Assembly (NCBI GenBank): GCA_029778535.1
Contig: JAKOQB010000187.1
Coordinates: 62,001 to 126,000, forward strand
Direction: 5' to 3'
Source: Pseudomonadota bacterium
GTDB taxonomy: Bacteria > Pseudomonadota > Gammaproteobacteria > Burkholderiales > Burkholderiaceae_F
DNA: 64,000 nucleotides
This document shows positions 25,785 through 34,916 of the stretch, piece after piece. A program made the translations under genes and the position numbers. The first letter of the stretch is position 1. Each line of letters opens with the position of its first letter. The notes under the pieces are model-generated. The model was not told the origin of the DNA, did no database searches, and was given only the letters and a program-made list of their open reading frames with translations.

Positions 25785-25987
25785 CTTCATCTCCCTGCGC
25801 ATCGCTGCGCGAATTGGACAACCCGTATCGGGACGGCGCATTGGAGCGCGGCCGTGTGAACCGGGTTCGTCGCGGCACAGCGAGTTTGTCAACCGCGGGT
25901 AAAAACTCGTCAGCAGTTGTAGGTGCAGGCCAGTCGGCGCCGGCCGACTCGCTATCCTTTGCAACAAATTTCGACTCGAACACGGCG

Positions 25988-26692
25988 ATGGACTACCGCA
26001 TCCTGGTCGTCGACGACGACGCGGACCTCCGCGAACTGCTGTCCGGCTATCTCGGCGATGCCGGCTTTGGGGTCGTGGCCTGCGCCGACGGCGCGGCGAT
26101 GTGGCCGGCGCTCGCGCAGCAGCGGTTCGATCTGATCGTGCTCGACGTGATGCTGCCCGGCGAGGACGGCCTGACCTTGTGCCGCAAGCTGCGCGCGCAA
26201 TCGAACCTGCCGATCCTGATGCTCACCGCGCGCGGCGACGAGGTCGACCGCGTGATCGGCCTCGAGATGGGCGCCGACGATTACCTGCCGAAACCGTTCA
26301 GCCCGCGCGAGCTGCTCGCGCGCATCAGGAGCATCCTGCGGCGCGTGGCCGATCGCGTTCCCGCGGGTGCCGCGCAGATCCGCTTCGCCGACTGGACGCT
26401 GGAACTGGCCGCGCACCATCTGCGTGACCCGCGCGGCGTCGTGGTGCCGCTGCCCACCGGCGAGTTCCGCCTGCTGCGCGCGCTGGCGGAGAACCTCAAT
26501 CGCGTGCTGACGCGCGATCAGCTGATCGATGCGCTGGCCGGGCGCGAGGCCAGCCGCATCGATCGCACCGTCGACGTGCTGGTCAGCCGGCTGCGGCGAC
26601 GGCTCGGCGACGACGCGCGCGAGCCGCGGCTGATCCGCACGGTGCGCAGCGAGGGCTACATGCTGGTGTCGAACCTCGGCAACGCCGCATGA
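25988..26692 (+). CDS. OmpR-family response regulator
   Basis: 234 residues. Receiver domain with acidic pocket VVDDDADLREL, phospho-acceptor Asp53 (IVLDVMLPGED) and Lys in YLPKPFSPRELLAR; C-terminal winged helix (PLPTGEFRLLRALAENLNRV, RTVDVLVSRLRRRLGD, IRTVRSEGYML). Its stop overlaps the kinase start by 4 bp, so they form one two-component system. The nearest plausible targets are the divergent beta-barrel gene or the small BamE-like genes downstream. Confidence 0.93.
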   Translation: MDYRILVVDDDADLRELLSGYLGDAGFGVVACADGAAMWPALAQQRFDLIVLDVMLPGEDGLTLCRKLRAQSNLPILMLTARGDEVDRVIGLEMGADDYLPKPFSPRELLARIRSILRRVADRVPAGAAQIRFADWTLELAAHHLRDPRGVVVPLPTGEFRLLRALAENLNRVLTRDQLIDALAGREASRIDRTVDVLVSRLRRRLGDDAREPRLIRTVRSEGYMLVSNLGNAA

Positions 26693-28089
26693 AGTGGCTG
26701 CCGCGCACGCTGTTCGGCCAAATCGTGCTGGCGTTGCTGGTCGGCATCGTCGCGGCGCAGGTCGCCGGCGCGTGGCTGATGCTCGACGAGCGCACGCGGC
26801 TGGCGCAGCGGCTGCTCGGCACGCATGCGGCGCAGCGCATCGCCGGCATCATCGACGCGCTCGACGCCGCCGACGACGCGGAGCGCGCGCGGCTGATCCG
26901 CGCGTTGAACCTGCCGCCGACGCGCATCCGCTTCGACGAGCCGTGGCACCCGCAGTCCGCGGAGACGGCCGCCGAAGTCGCCGCGTTTGCCGCCGAGGTG
27001 CGCTACGCGCTGACGCGCAAGGTCGAGATCCAGGTGCTGTCGCTGCGCGGCGAGGCGTTTCATGCGCCGAACGTGCCGCTCGCCGGCGGCGAGGCCATGC
27101 CGGAGAACGGCGCCTTCGCGCCGCCGCGGCCGAAGCGCATGCTGCTGCGGGCCGACCTGCAGGCGCGGCTCGCCGACGGCACGATCGTGACCTTCCATCA
27201 CACGCTGCCCGGCACGCTGCCGGAGGATCCGCTGCGCATCCTCGGCTGGATCGGCGTGGTGCTCGCGATCGTGACCGCGCTCGCGCTGTGGATCGTGCGG
27301 CGGCTCACGCGCCCGCTGTCGGTGCTCGCGGCGGCGGCGGCCGGATTGCCGAGCAATCTCGATCAGCCGCCGCTGCCCGAATCCGGACCGAGCGAAATCG
27401 CGAGCGCCGCGCGCGCGTTCAACCGCATGCAGAGGGATCTGAAGCGGATGATCGAGACGCGCACCGTCGCGCTGGCGGCGGTGTCGCACGACCTGCGCCT
27501 GCCGCTGACGCGGCTGCGGTTGCGCATCGAGGCGCTGCGCGACGAGCGCCTGCGCCGGGCGATCGAGGGCGACGTCGCCGACATGGAACGCATGATCGAC
27601 AACACGCTGCAGTTCCTGCGCGCGGGCGGCTCGAGCGAGAAGCCGGTGCTGCTCGACGTCAACGCGCTGCTCGAGCGCATCGCGGAGGACGTGGAAGTGC
27701 TCGGCGCCGAAGTCGGGTTGCAGGGCGGCGCGCAGCCGCTGCTGGCGCGGCCGATGGCGCTCGAGCGTTGCCTCACCAATCTGATCGACAACGCGCGCCG
27801 CTACGGCGGACCGCGCGTCGACGTGGTCGTGCGCGATTCGCCGCAGGCGCTCGAGATCCGCGTCGAGGATCGCGGCCCCGGCATCGCCGAGTCCGAGCGC
27901 GAACGCGTGTTCGAGCCGTACGTGCGCCTGGAAAGCTCGCGCGCGCGCGAGACCGGCGGCACCGGCCTCGGGCTGGCGATCGCGCGCGCGGTGGCGCGTC
28001 TGCACGGCGGCGACGTGCGACTCGAGCCGCGTCCCGGCGGCGGCCTGTCGGCGGTGTTGACGCTGGCGCGCGGGCCGGTCGCGGTCTGA
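26689..28089 (+). CDS. Sensor histidine kinase
   Basis: 466 residues. Two membrane helices (~8-31 and ~184-203) enclose a ~150-residue periplasmic sensor. HAMP region follows, then HisKA with His267 (AAVSHDLRLPLTRLRLRIEA), N-box NLIDNARRYG, G1 EDRGPGI and G2 GTGLGLAI. The organisation is EnvZ-like. A stretch of this gene (from 27663) was duplicated and survives as a relic at 28803-28940. Confidence 0.93.
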   Translation: MKWLPRTLFGQIVLALLVGIVAAQVAGAWLMLDERTRLAQRLLGTHAAQRIAGIIDALDAADDAERARLIRALNLPPTRIRFDEPWHPQSAETAAEVAAFAAEVRYALTRKVEIQVLSLRGEAFHAPNVPLAGGEAMPENGAFAPPRPKRMLLRADLQARLADGTIVTFHHTLPGTLPEDPLRILGWIGVVLAIVTALALWIVRRLTRPLSVLAAAAAGLPSNLDQPPLPESGPSEIASAARAFNRMQRDLKRMIETRTVALAAVSHDLRLPLTRLRLRIEALRDERLRRAIEGDVADMERMIDNTLQFLRAGGSSEKPVLLDVNALLERIAEDVEVLGAEVGLQGGAQPLLARPMALERCLTNLIDNARRYGGPRVDVVVRDSPQALEIRVEDRGPGIAESERERVFEPYVRLESSRARETGGTGLGLAIARAVARLHGGDVRLEPRPGGGLSAVLTLARGPVAV

Positions 28090-28268
28090 CGCGATCGCCT
28101 CGAGTCGTTTTCAGTTCAGTCGCGCGCGTGCGCGACGGTGCGCATCGACTGCGTACGTTGTTGCGCGAAGTCTCGAACTTAGGCGGGCATTAAGGCGCGC
28201 GGGCGCGCCGGAACCCGGCAGTTGCAGCGCAGTCGAACTTCGCGTCATTCGACAGAAAGGAAGTCATC

Positions 28269-28589
28269 ATGAAACGCAATCAAACGTCCCGCATTACGCG
28301 CATCCTCGTTGCATCGAGCGTTCTCTTAGGCGCTGCCGCCGCGCACGCTGCGACCGGGTACAACATCTCGCAAGGCGAGGAGGCGATGATCCGTCCGGGC
28401 ATGACGATGGCGCAGGTTCAGCAGGCGCTGGGCAGCCCCGACCAGACGAATCACTACGCCGATCAACTGGGCCCGACGTGGCGCTACCATGTCATGAACG
28501 CTTCGTTCCCCGGTACCTACTTCAGCATCAACTTCGGCGCGGACGGCAAGGTTGCATCGGACAACCAGAACGTGGCCGACATGGGCTAG
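28269..28589 (+). CDS. Small exported BamE/SmpA-like protein, copy 1
   Basis: 106 residues. Signal peptide (TRILVASSVLLGAAAAHA) and a compact domain with the BamE/OmlA hallmark IRPGMTMAQVQQALGSPD, followed by GPTWRYHVMN and GTYFSINFGADGKV. It lacks a lipobox cysteine, so it would be periplasmic rather than outer-membrane anchored. An AGAAAGGAAG site precedes the ATG. A paralogue lies at 29046. It probably belongs to the regulon of the upstream two-component system; that is inferred. Confidence 0.82.
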   Translation: MKRNQTSRITRILVASSVLLGAAAAHAATGYNISQGEEAMIRPGMTMAQVQQALGSPDQTNHYADQLGPTWRYHVMNASFPGTYFSINFGADGKVASDNQNVADMG

Positions 28590-28619
28590 CGATCGCGCGT
28601 TCGATGCGGCCGAGCCGCG

Positions 28620-28745
28620 CTACAGGCGCAGCCGTTGCAAGCGCGCAGCGATGATCGTGCCGGCCGCCGCCGGCAACGCTGCGGCGAGGAAACCGCGCCG
28701 GAACGCCGCGAGGATCAACGCGCGGTCCGACGCGGTGCCGCGCGG
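28620..28745 (-). pseudogene. Truncated copy of the small membrane protein encoded at 29414-29599
   Basis: On the minus strand this segment encodes AAFRRGFLAAALPAAAGTII and AARLQR, nearly the same as the C-terminal half of the frame at 29414-29599. Upstream of 28745 the similarity stops, so only the tail was copied in the tandem duplication. It has no start codon of its own. Confidence 0.6.
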
Positions 28746-28779
28746 TGCCGCGTCGAGATCGATTCCGTGCCGCAGTCCA

Positions 28780-28814
28780 TCGAGCAGCGCGGTGCCGGGC
28801 ACCGCGCTGCTCGA
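28780..28814. repeat. Perfect 16-bp inverted repeat at the duplication junction
   Basis: Arms 28780-28795 and 28799-28814 (TCGAGCAGCGCGGTGC and its exact complement) are separated by only CGG. It coincides with the point where the copied kinase sequence begins (28803). No T-run follows, so it is not a classical terminator. It is more likely a scar of the rearrangement. Confidence 0.7.
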
Positions 28815-28940
28815 GCGCATCGCGGAGGACGAGGAAGTGCTTGGCGCCGAAGTCGGGCTGCAGGGCGGCGCGCAGCCGCTGCTGGCGCGGCGGATGGCGC
28901 TCGAGATCCACGTCGAGGATCGCGGCCCCTGCATCGCCGA
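28803..28940 (+). pseudogene. Histidine kinase gene fragment (duplicate relic)
   Basis: This stretch repeats kinase-gene sequence 27663-27765 almost base for base. It then jumps to kinase sequence from 27856 on, with a 90-bp deletion between two copies of GCGCTCGAG, and stops matching at 27890. It includes the equivalents of LLERIAEDVEVLGAEVGLQG and EDRGP. It is too short to be functional. Confidence 0.85.
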
Positions 28941-29045
28941 CGCGGAACCGCGAGCTTAGGCGGGGATTAATTCGCGCCGGCGCGCCGGAACACGGTCTTC
29001 GCAACGCAGTCGAAGTTGCCGTCATCCGACGGAAAGGAAGTCATC

Positions 29046-29369
29046 ATGAAACGCAATCAAACCTCCCTCGTCGCGCGCGTTCTCGTTGCATCGAGCGTTC
29101 TGTTCGGCGCTGCCGCCGCGCATGCCGCGACCGGATACAGCATCTCGGAGAGTCAGGAGGCTCTGATCCATCCCGGCATGACGATGGCGCAGGTCCGGCA
29201 GTTATTCGGCCACCCCGAGGATACGAGGTACTACGCCGACCAGGCGGGGCCGACGTGGCGCTACGGAGTCAGCAACGCTGGGCTGAGCGGAACATACTTC
29301 GCCGTCAACTTCGGTGCGGACGGCAAGGTCACGTCCGCGCGGCAGAGCGTGGCGATGTCCTTGACGTAG
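29046..29369 (+). CDS. Small exported BamE/SmpA-like protein, copy 2
   Basis: 107 residues, clearly paralogous to the protein at 28269: same start MKRNQTS, same signal peptide pattern, and IHPGMTMAQVRQLFGHPED, GPTWRYGVSN, GTYFAVNFGADGKV. The copies differ at many internal residues and in their last ten, so they have diverged while both frames stayed open. The ribosome site and ~15 bases around the start are identical in both copies. Confidence 0.82.
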   Translation: MKRNQTSLVARVLVASSVLFGAAAAHAATGYSISESQEALIHPGMTMAQVRQLFGHPEDTRYYADQAGPTWRYGVSNAGLSGTYFAVNFGADGKVTSARQSVAMSLT

Positions 29370-29413
29370 TCGAACGTCACGCGGCGGTTTCCGAACGAGT
29401 TCGGCGCGGTCGA

Positions 29414-29599
29414 TCAGCGCTGCGGACGCCGCCGCTGCAAGCGCGCTGCGATGATCGTACTCGCCGTGGCCGGTAGCGCCGCGGCGAGAAAGCCGCGCCG
29501 GAACGCCGCGCGATTCAACGCGCGGTCCGACGCCGCGCTGGCCGCGAACCGCAGCACGCTCCGCGCATCGCCGAACGCCGGCCGCGTTCCCTCCCTCAC
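29414..29599 (-). CDS. Small one-helix membrane protein, coupled to the efflux lipoprotein gene
   Basis: 61 residues from a GTG that overlaps the stop of the outer-membrane efflux gene (GTGA, 29596-29599). The sequence has a charged first half (DARSVLRFAASAASDRALNR) and one hydrophobic helix (GFLAAALPATASTIIAARL) before an Arg-rich end. The C-terminal half is conserved in the relic at 28620-28745 with few amino-acid changes. No family is recognised. Translational coupling and conservation support a real gene, with moderate certainty. Confidence 0.45.
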   Translation of the reverse strand: MREGTRPAFGDARSVLRFAASAASDRALNRAAFRRGFLAAALPATASTIIAARLQRRRPQR

Positions 29600-30993
29600 G
29601 GTGCGGCGAGTCCCTTCCAGCCGCCGCCGAGTGCGCGGATCAGCGCGACGTTGGCGGCGAGTTGCCGCCCGCGCACGTCCAGCTCGGCGCGCTGCGCGTT
29701 GTACAGCGTCGCCTGCGCGGTGATCACGTTCAGGTAGCTGACCGTGCCGGCCATGTACTGGTCGATGGTCTGCGCGAGCGATTCACGCGCGGCGCGCACC
29801 GCTTCGTGCTGCAGCCGAGCCTCGTCATCGAGCACGCGCAGCGCGGCGAGGTTGTCCTCGACTTCCTGCAGCGCGGCCAGCACCGTCTGCCGGTAATTCG
29901 CCGCGGCCTGCTCGAAACCGGCGCGCGCGGCTTCGGTGGCGGCGCTGCGCGCGCCGGCGTCGAACAAGGTGGCCGCGAGCGCGGGGCCGAGCGACCACAC
30001 GCGGTTCGGCGCCGACAGCAGATCGCCGAGGCCCGGTCCGCGCCAGCCGCCGCCGGCGGCGATCGACAGCGTGGGAAAGAACGCCGATTGCGCCACGCCG
30101 ATCTGCGCGTTCGCCGCCGCGGCACGCCGCTCGGCGGCGGCGATGTCGGGCCGGCGCTCGAGCAGCTCGCCAGGCAGCAGCGCCGGAATCTGCGGCAGCT
30201 TCTGCGTGGTCGGCAGGACAGCGCGCGCCGGCAACGAGAAATCCGCGGGCGCGCTGCCGGCGAGGACCGCGATCGCATGCTCGAGCTGCGCGCGGCCGAG
30301 TTCGCCGTCGACGCGCTGCGCCTGCGCGCTCGCCAGCTGCGATTCGGCCGCGGCGACGTCGGCGCGCGACACCATGCCGGCCGCGAAGCGGTTGCGTGTC
30401 AGTTCGACGAAGCGCCTGTAACCGGCCACCGTTTCGTCGAGCAGGCGGTTCTGCGCGTCGGCCACGCGCAGCAGAAAGTAGTCCTGCGCCAGCTGCGCCT
30501 GCAGCGCGAGCCGCGTCGCTTCGAGTTCGGCGCTGCTTGCCTGCGCGGTGGCGGAGGCCGTCTCGACGCTGCGGCGGATGCGACCGAACAGGTCCGGCTC
30601 CCACGACGCGGCAAACTGCACGCTCGCGGTGTTGCCGGCGCCGACGCCCGGGCTGCGCCCGCGCGTATACGCCGCGTTGCCCGTCACGACCGGAAAGAAC
30701 TGTGCGCGCGCCTGCGCGGCGAGCGCGACCGCCTGGTCGTAGCCGGCAATGGCGGCGCGCAGGTTCTGGTTGGAGACGTCGACGCGGTGCTCGAGCGCGT
30801 CCAGCTCGGCGTCGTCGAACACCTGCCACCACGCGCCGCGCGGCTCGCCGTCGCGCGGCTGCGCCGGCTTCCAGTGGGGTGCTTCCTTGAAATGCGCGGG
30901 CAGCGCGAGCGTCGGGCGAGAGTAGTCGGGCCCGGCCGCGCAGCCTGCGAGCAGCGCGATCGGAAGCAGCATGGCCGAGGCGCGGCGTTTCAT
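29596..30993 (-). CDS. Outer-membrane efflux channel lipoprotein (NodT/OprM family)
   Basis: 465 residues. Lipobox [15 protein letters not shown], the family opening [16 protein letters not shown], and two TolC-type repeats ([40 protein letters not shown]). It forms the trimeric outer-membrane duct of a tripartite pump. Its ATG overlaps the stop of the RND gene at 30990 by 4 bp. It is the last structural gene of the pump operon whose adaptor lies at 38016-39308. Confidence 0.92.
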   Translation of the reverse strand: MKRRASAMLLPIALLAGCAAGPDYSRPTLALPAHFKEAPHWKPAQPRDGEPRGAWWQVFDDAELDALEHRVDVSNQNLRAAIAGYDQAVALAAQARAQFFPVVTGNAAYTRGRSPGVGAGNTASVQFAASWEPDLFGRIRRSVETASATAQASSAELEATRLALQAQLAQDYFLLRVADAQNRLLDETVAGYRRFVELTRNRFAAGMVSRADVAAAESQLASAQAQRVDGELGRAQLEHAIAVLAGSAPADFSLPARAVLPTTQKLPQIPALLPGELLERRPDIAAAERRAAAANAQIGVAQSAFFPTLSIAAGGGWRGPGLGDLLSAPNRVWSLGPALAATLFDAGARSAATEAARAGFEQAAANYRQTVLAALQEVEDNLAALRVLDDEARLQHEAVRAARESLAQTIDQYMAGTVSYLNVITAQATLYNAQRAELDVRGRQLAANVALIRALGGGWKGLAAP

Positions 30994-33900
30994 GACGAGG
31001 CCGTCGGATCCGCCAGCGGCCCGTGGCCGGGAGCGCGGCCGCGGAGCCGCGCCCACGCAAGCCGCGCGCGATCCAGATACAGATAGATGATCGGCGTCGT
31101 GTACAGCGTCAAGAGCTGGCTCGCGATCAGTCCGCCGACGATCGAGATACCGAGCGGACGGCGCAGCTCCGCACCTTCGCCGAAGCCGATTGCCAGCGGC
31201 AACGCGCCCAGCAGCGCCGCCATCGTCGTCATCAGGATCGGGCGCAGCCGCAGCTTGCACGCCTGCAGGATGGCGTCGCGCGGACTGAGATTCCGTTCGC
31301 GCTCGCAGGTGATCGCGAAGTCGACCATCAGGATCGCGTTCTTCTTCACGATGCCGATCAGCAGGAACACGCCGATCAGAGACATCACGGAGAACTCGGT
31401 TCCGGTGGCGAGCAGCGCGAGGATCGCGCCGGCGCCCGCCGACGGCAGCGTGGACAGGATCGTCAGCGGGTGGATGTAGCTCTCGTACAGCATGCCCAGC
31501 ACGATGTACATCGCCGCGATCGCCGCCGCGATCAGCAACGGCTGCGTGGCGAGCGACTGCTGGAACACGCGCGCGGTGCCCTGGAAGCTGCCGCGGATCG
31601 AGGTCGGCAGGCCGATCTTCGCCATCGCGTCGTCGATCGCGCGCTGCGCCTGCGACAGCGACACATTCAAGGGCAGGTTGAACGAGATCGTGCTGGCCGC
31701 GAACTGCCCCTGGTGATTGACCGCGAGGGGGGTGGCGGTCGGCTCCCAGCGCGCGAACGACGACAGCGGCACCTGCGCGCCTGCGCTCGTGATCACGTAG
31801 ATGTCGCGCAGCGACTCGGGGCTCTGCCAGTACTGCGGCGCGGCTTCCATCACCACGTGGTACTGATTAAGCGGCATGTAGATCGTCGACACCTGCCGCT
31901 GGCCGAAGGCGTCGTTGAGCACCGCGTCGATCATCTGCGGCGTGACGCCCAGGCGGGATGCGGAGTCGCGGTCGATCGCGATCGTCGTCTGCAGGCCCTT
32001 GTCCTGCAGGTCGGTGTTGACGTCGACCAGCTGCGGCAGCGCGGCCATCGCCTGCCGCACGCGCGGCTCCCACGCGCGCAGCTCGGCCAGATCGTCGCCC
32101 TGGATCGTGAACTGGTACTGCGCATTGGAGGCGCGCCCGCCGACGCGGATGTCCTGCGCCGGCACGAGGAACAGGCTCGCGCCCGGCACGCGCGCAAGCT
32201 TCGGGCGCAGCCGCGCGATGACCTGATCGGCGCTGGCGTCGCGTTCGCTCCTGGGCTTCAGCGACACGAACATGAAGCCGCCGTTGCGCTGCCCGCCGCC
32301 GGTGAACGCGACCACGTTCGCCACCGCCGCATCGCCCTTGACGATCTGCGCCAGCGCGCGCACCTTCTCGCGCATCGCCTGAAACGAGATGCTCTGGTCG
32401 GCCTGGATGCCGCCCACCACCAGCCCCACGTCCTGCTGCGGGAAGAAGCCCTTTGGCACGATAACGTACAGGTACACGTTCAGCGCGATCACCGCGAAGA
32501 ACGCCAGCAGCATCAGCAACGAGTGGCGCAGGGCCCATGTGATCGACCGCTCGTAGCCGTGCGCGAGCTGGTCGAACCCGCGTTCCGACCACTGCTTCCA
32601 GCGCGCCGGCCGGCCGGACTCGCGCGCCGCCGGCAGCCGCGAGCACATCACCGGCGTCACCGTCAGCGAAACGATCAGCGACAGCACGACCGCCACCGAC
32701 AGCGTGACCGCGAACTCGCGGAACAGGCGCCCGATGATGCCGCCCATCGCCAGGATCGGAATGAACACCGCGATCAGCGACAGGCTCATCGACAGCACGG
32801 TGAATCCGACCTCGCGTGCGCCCTGCAGCGCGGCGGCCATCGGCCGCATGCCGGTCTCGATGTGGCGCGACGTATTCTCGAGGACCACGATCGCGTCGTC
32901 GACGACGAACCCGGAGGCGATCGTCAGCGCCATCAGCGACAGGTTGTTCAGGCTGTAGCCGAGCAGGTACATCGCCGCGAACGTGCCGATCAGCGACAGC
33001 GGCACGGCGACCGCGGGGATCAGCGTGGCCCGCCCGCTGCGCAGAAACAGGTACACGACGCCGATCACCAGCAGCACGGCGATCGCGAGCGTGCGCTCGA
33101 CCTCGTTCAGCGACGCGCGGATCGAAGTCGTGCGATCCATCACGACGTTCACGTCGATCGCCGCCGGGATCGACGCGTGTAATGCAGGCAGCAGGCGCTT
33201 CACGCCGTCGACGGTCTCGATGATGTTGGCGCCCGGCTGCCGGTAGACGATCAGCTGCACCGAAGGCCGGCCGTTGGTGAAGCCTTCGTTGCGCAGGTCC
33301 TGCACCGAGTCGACCACGTCGGCCACGTCGGCGAGCCGCACCGCCGCGCCCTTGCGGAACGCGATCACCAGCGGCAGGTAGTCGGCGGCCTTGATCGATT
33401 GGTCGTTGGCGTAGATCTGCCAGTGGCGCGCGTCACCCTCGATCGAGCCCTTCGGCCGGTTGGCGTTGCTGGCCGCGATCGCCGCGCGCACCTGCTCGAG
33501 CGAGATGCCCATGCGGTTCAGCGCCGGCGGGTTCAGCTCCGCGCGCACCGCGGGCAGCGCGGAGCCGCCGACGTTGACGTTGCCGACCCCCGGAAGCTGC
33601 GAGATCTTCTGCGCCAGGATCGTCGAGGCCGCGTCGTACATCTGGCCGCGCGTCAGCGTGTCGCTGGTCAGCGACAGGATCATGATCGGCGCGTCGGCCG
33701 GATTGACCTTGCGGTAGATCGGATTGCTCGGCAGCCCGGTCGGCAGCAGCGTGCGCGCGGCGTTGATCGCCGCCTGCACGTCGCGCGCGGCGCCGTCGAT
33801 GTTCCGCGACAGGTCGAACTGCAGCACGATGCGGGTGGAGCCGAGCGTGCTGGTCGACGTCATCTCGGTGACGCCCGCGATCTTGCCGAGCGCGCGCTCC

Positions 33901-34100
33901 AACGGCGTGGCGACCGTCGCCGCCATCGTGTCCGGGCTGGCGCCGGGCAGATTGGCCGACACCAGGATCGTCGGGAAATCGACCTGCGGCAGCGGCGACA
34001 CCGGCAGCAACCGGAACGCAGCCACGCCCGCCAGCAGCACGCCGAGCGCGAGCAGCGTGGTCGCGACCGGGCGGTGGATGAAGGGCTGCGACAGGTTCAT
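30990..34100 (-). CDS. mdtC: RND efflux permease, MdtC-like
   Basis: 1036 residues, the standard RND length. The N-terminus ([20 protein letters not shown]), [40 protein letters not shown] and the C-terminal [20 protein letters not shown] mark the MdtB/MdtC heteromeric subfamily. Twelve membrane helices and two large periplasmic loops are expected. It would pair with the second RND protein at 34917 to export bile-salt-like or drug substrates by proton antiport. Between the two lies an unrelated gene, which is unusual for mdtBC loci. Which of the pair is B and which is C is inferred from gene order. Confidence 0.88.
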   Translation of the reverse strand: MNLSQPFIHRPVATTLLALGVLLAGVAAFRLLPVSPLPQVDFPTILVSANLPGASPDTMAATVATPLERALGKIAGVTEMTSTSTLGSTRIVLQFDLSRNIDGAARDVQAAINAARTLLPTGLPSNPIYRKVNPADAPIMILSLTSDTLTRGQMYDAASTILAQKISQLPGVGNVNVGGSALPAVRAELNPPALNRMGISLEQVRAAIAASNANRPKGSIEGDARHWQIYANDQSIKAADYLPLVIAFRKGAAVRLADVADVVDSVQDLRNEGFTNGRPSVQLIVYRQPGANIIETVDGVKRLLPALHASIPAAIDVNVVMDRTTSIRASLNEVERTLAIAVLLVIGVVYLFLRSGRATLIPAVAVPLSLIGTFAAMYLLGYSLNNLSLMALTIASGFVVDDAIVVLENTSRHIETGMRPMAAALQGAREVGFTVLSMSLSLIAVFIPILAMGGIIGRLFREFAVTLSVAVVLSLIVSLTVTPVMCSRLPAARESGRPARWKQWSERGFDQLAHGYERSITWALRHSLLMLLAFFAVIALNVYLYVIVPKGFFPQQDVGLVVGGIQADQSISFQAMREKVRALAQIVKGDAAVANVVAFTGGGQRNGGFMFVSLKPRSERDASADQVIARLRPKLARVPGASLFLVPAQDIRVGGRASNAQYQFTIQGDDLAELRAWEPRVRQAMAALPQLVDVNTDLQDKGLQTTIAIDRDSASRLGVTPQMIDAVLNDAFGQRQVSTIYMPLNQYHVVMEAAPQYWQSPESLRDIYVITSAGAQVPLSSFARWEPTATPLAVNHQGQFAASTISFNLPLNVSLSQAQRAIDDAMAKIGLPTSIRGSFQGTARVFQQSLATQPLLIAAAIAAMYIVLGMLYESYIHPLTILSTLPSAGAGAILALLATGTEFSVMSLIGVFLLIGIVKKNAILMVDFAITCERERNLSPRDAILQACKLRLRPILMTTMAALLGALPLAIGFGEGAELRRPLGISIVGGLIASQLLTLYTTPIIYLYLDRARLAWARLRGRAPGHGPLADPTASS

Positions 34101-34166
34101 CCGTCTTCCCCCGCTCCCACATCAGCGGGACAGGGCAGGGGTGAGAGCGGGATCGTCGCCATCGGC

Positions 34167-34790
34167 TCACCTCACGGTGTAGCCGCGCCCATCCATGCAC
34201 GCGGCGAAAGCCCGCTGGAAGACCGACGCATCCTTGCCGACCGACTGCTGCGTGGCCCATTGCGCGCATGCGCTGCGATCGGCGTTAGTCTGTTCCGGGC
34301 TCTGGTGGTTGCGCGGATAGATGATCGGCTCTGGCGCCGACGGTGGCGGCGCGGATTCGATATTCGGCGGCGGCGCCGCGACGACGTAGCCGCCCGGCGC
34401 CGGCGTGTAGTAGGCGCCGTCGGCGTAGTAGTACGGCACGCCGGCGACCCACAGCGTCACGTAGGCCGGCGGCAACACGGGTACCACGATGCCGATCGGC
34501 GGCGCGACGACGACGAAACGCGGCCCGCTCGGGCGGAACCACACGCCGCCGTGGAAGAAGAAGCGTTCGTTGTGGAAACGGACCGCGATCGCGCCGGCCG
34601 GCAGCCCGAGCACGACCTCGCCGTGCGCCGGGTAGTAGTGGTTCAGGTGATGGCGCGAGTCGTAGACCCAGTGCGGACTGCGGAAGCGCTCGTCGCGATG
34701 CCGCTCGTGCTCGCCGCGCTGGGCCGAGGCGGTGCCCGCGAGCAGCGCGGACAGCGCGAGGCACAGAAGGACTTTCGATGCTGCGTTCAT
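34167..34790 (-). CDS. Exported Tyr/Pro-rich protein (DUF6515-like)
   Basis: 207 residues. Signal peptide (VLLCLALSALLAGTASA), a His/Arg/Asp-rich stretch, then a repetitive aromatic part (FFFHGGVWFRPSGPRFVVVA, GVPYYYADGAYYTPAPGGYV) like DUF6515/YXWGXW-type exported proteins, and a C-terminal segment with two cysteines (DRSACAQWATQQS, AFAACMDGRGY) shared with other small surface proteins. It sits between the two RND pump genes, has no evident link to efflux, and is flanked upstream by a REP-like pair. Confidence 0.75.
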   Translation of the reverse strand: MNAASKVLLCLALSALLAGTASAQRGEHERHRDERFRSPHWVYDSRHHLNHYYPAHGEVVLGLPAGAIAVRFHNERFFFHGGVWFRPSGPRFVVVAPPIGIVVPVLPPAYVTLWVAGVPYYYADGAYYTPAPGGYVVAAPPPNIESAPPPSAPEPIIYPRNHQSPEQTNADRSACAQWATQQSVGKDASVFQRAFAACMDGRGYTVR

Positions 34791-34813
34791 GTCAATGCCC
34801 TCGCTGCCGTGGC

Positions 34814-34887
34814 GCCGTCGCCCCGGCGCAGGCCGGGGCCCAATTTGCGGTGCTCGAACTTGGGTCCCGGCCTTCGCCGGGACGACG
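34814..34887. repeat. Paired REP-like palindromes
   Basis: Two hairpins face each other: 34820-34839 (GCCCCGGC-GCAG-GCCGGGGC) and 34864-34883 (GTCCCGGC-CTTC-GCCGGGAC). Outer complements (GGGCCCAA with TTGGGTCCC, CGTCG with CGACG) could fold the whole into one structure. The arrangement resembles bacterial interspersed mosaic elements. It lies in the 126 bp between two pump-operon genes and may affect processing of the message. Confidence 0.7.
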
Positions 34888-34916
34888 CTGTGTTGCGACT
34901 CCTGTCCATCTCGAAG

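Larger units (their letters stand above)
27663..28745. repeat. First copy of an ancient ~1.1-kb tandem duplication
   Basis: This unit runs from inside the kinase gene through the first BamE-like gene to the tail of a small reverse-strand frame. Its second copy is 28803-29545. Matching blocks are 27663-27765 with 28803-28905, 27847-27890 with 28897-28940, the leader and BamE-like gene ~28175-28589 with ~28950-29369, and 28620-28745 with ~29418-29545. The blocks are in the same order and orientation, so one tandem duplication explains them. Confidence 0.85.
28803..29545. repeat. Second copy of the tandem duplication
   Basis: Contains the shortened kinase relic, the second BamE-like gene with a matching leader (ending in the same GGAAGTCATCATGAAACGCA), and the homologous part of the small reverse-strand frame. 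Deletions of 90 bp and ~275 bp relative to copy 1 lie in its kinase-derived part, while the small gene is intact, which suggests selection on the small gene only. Confidence 0.85.
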
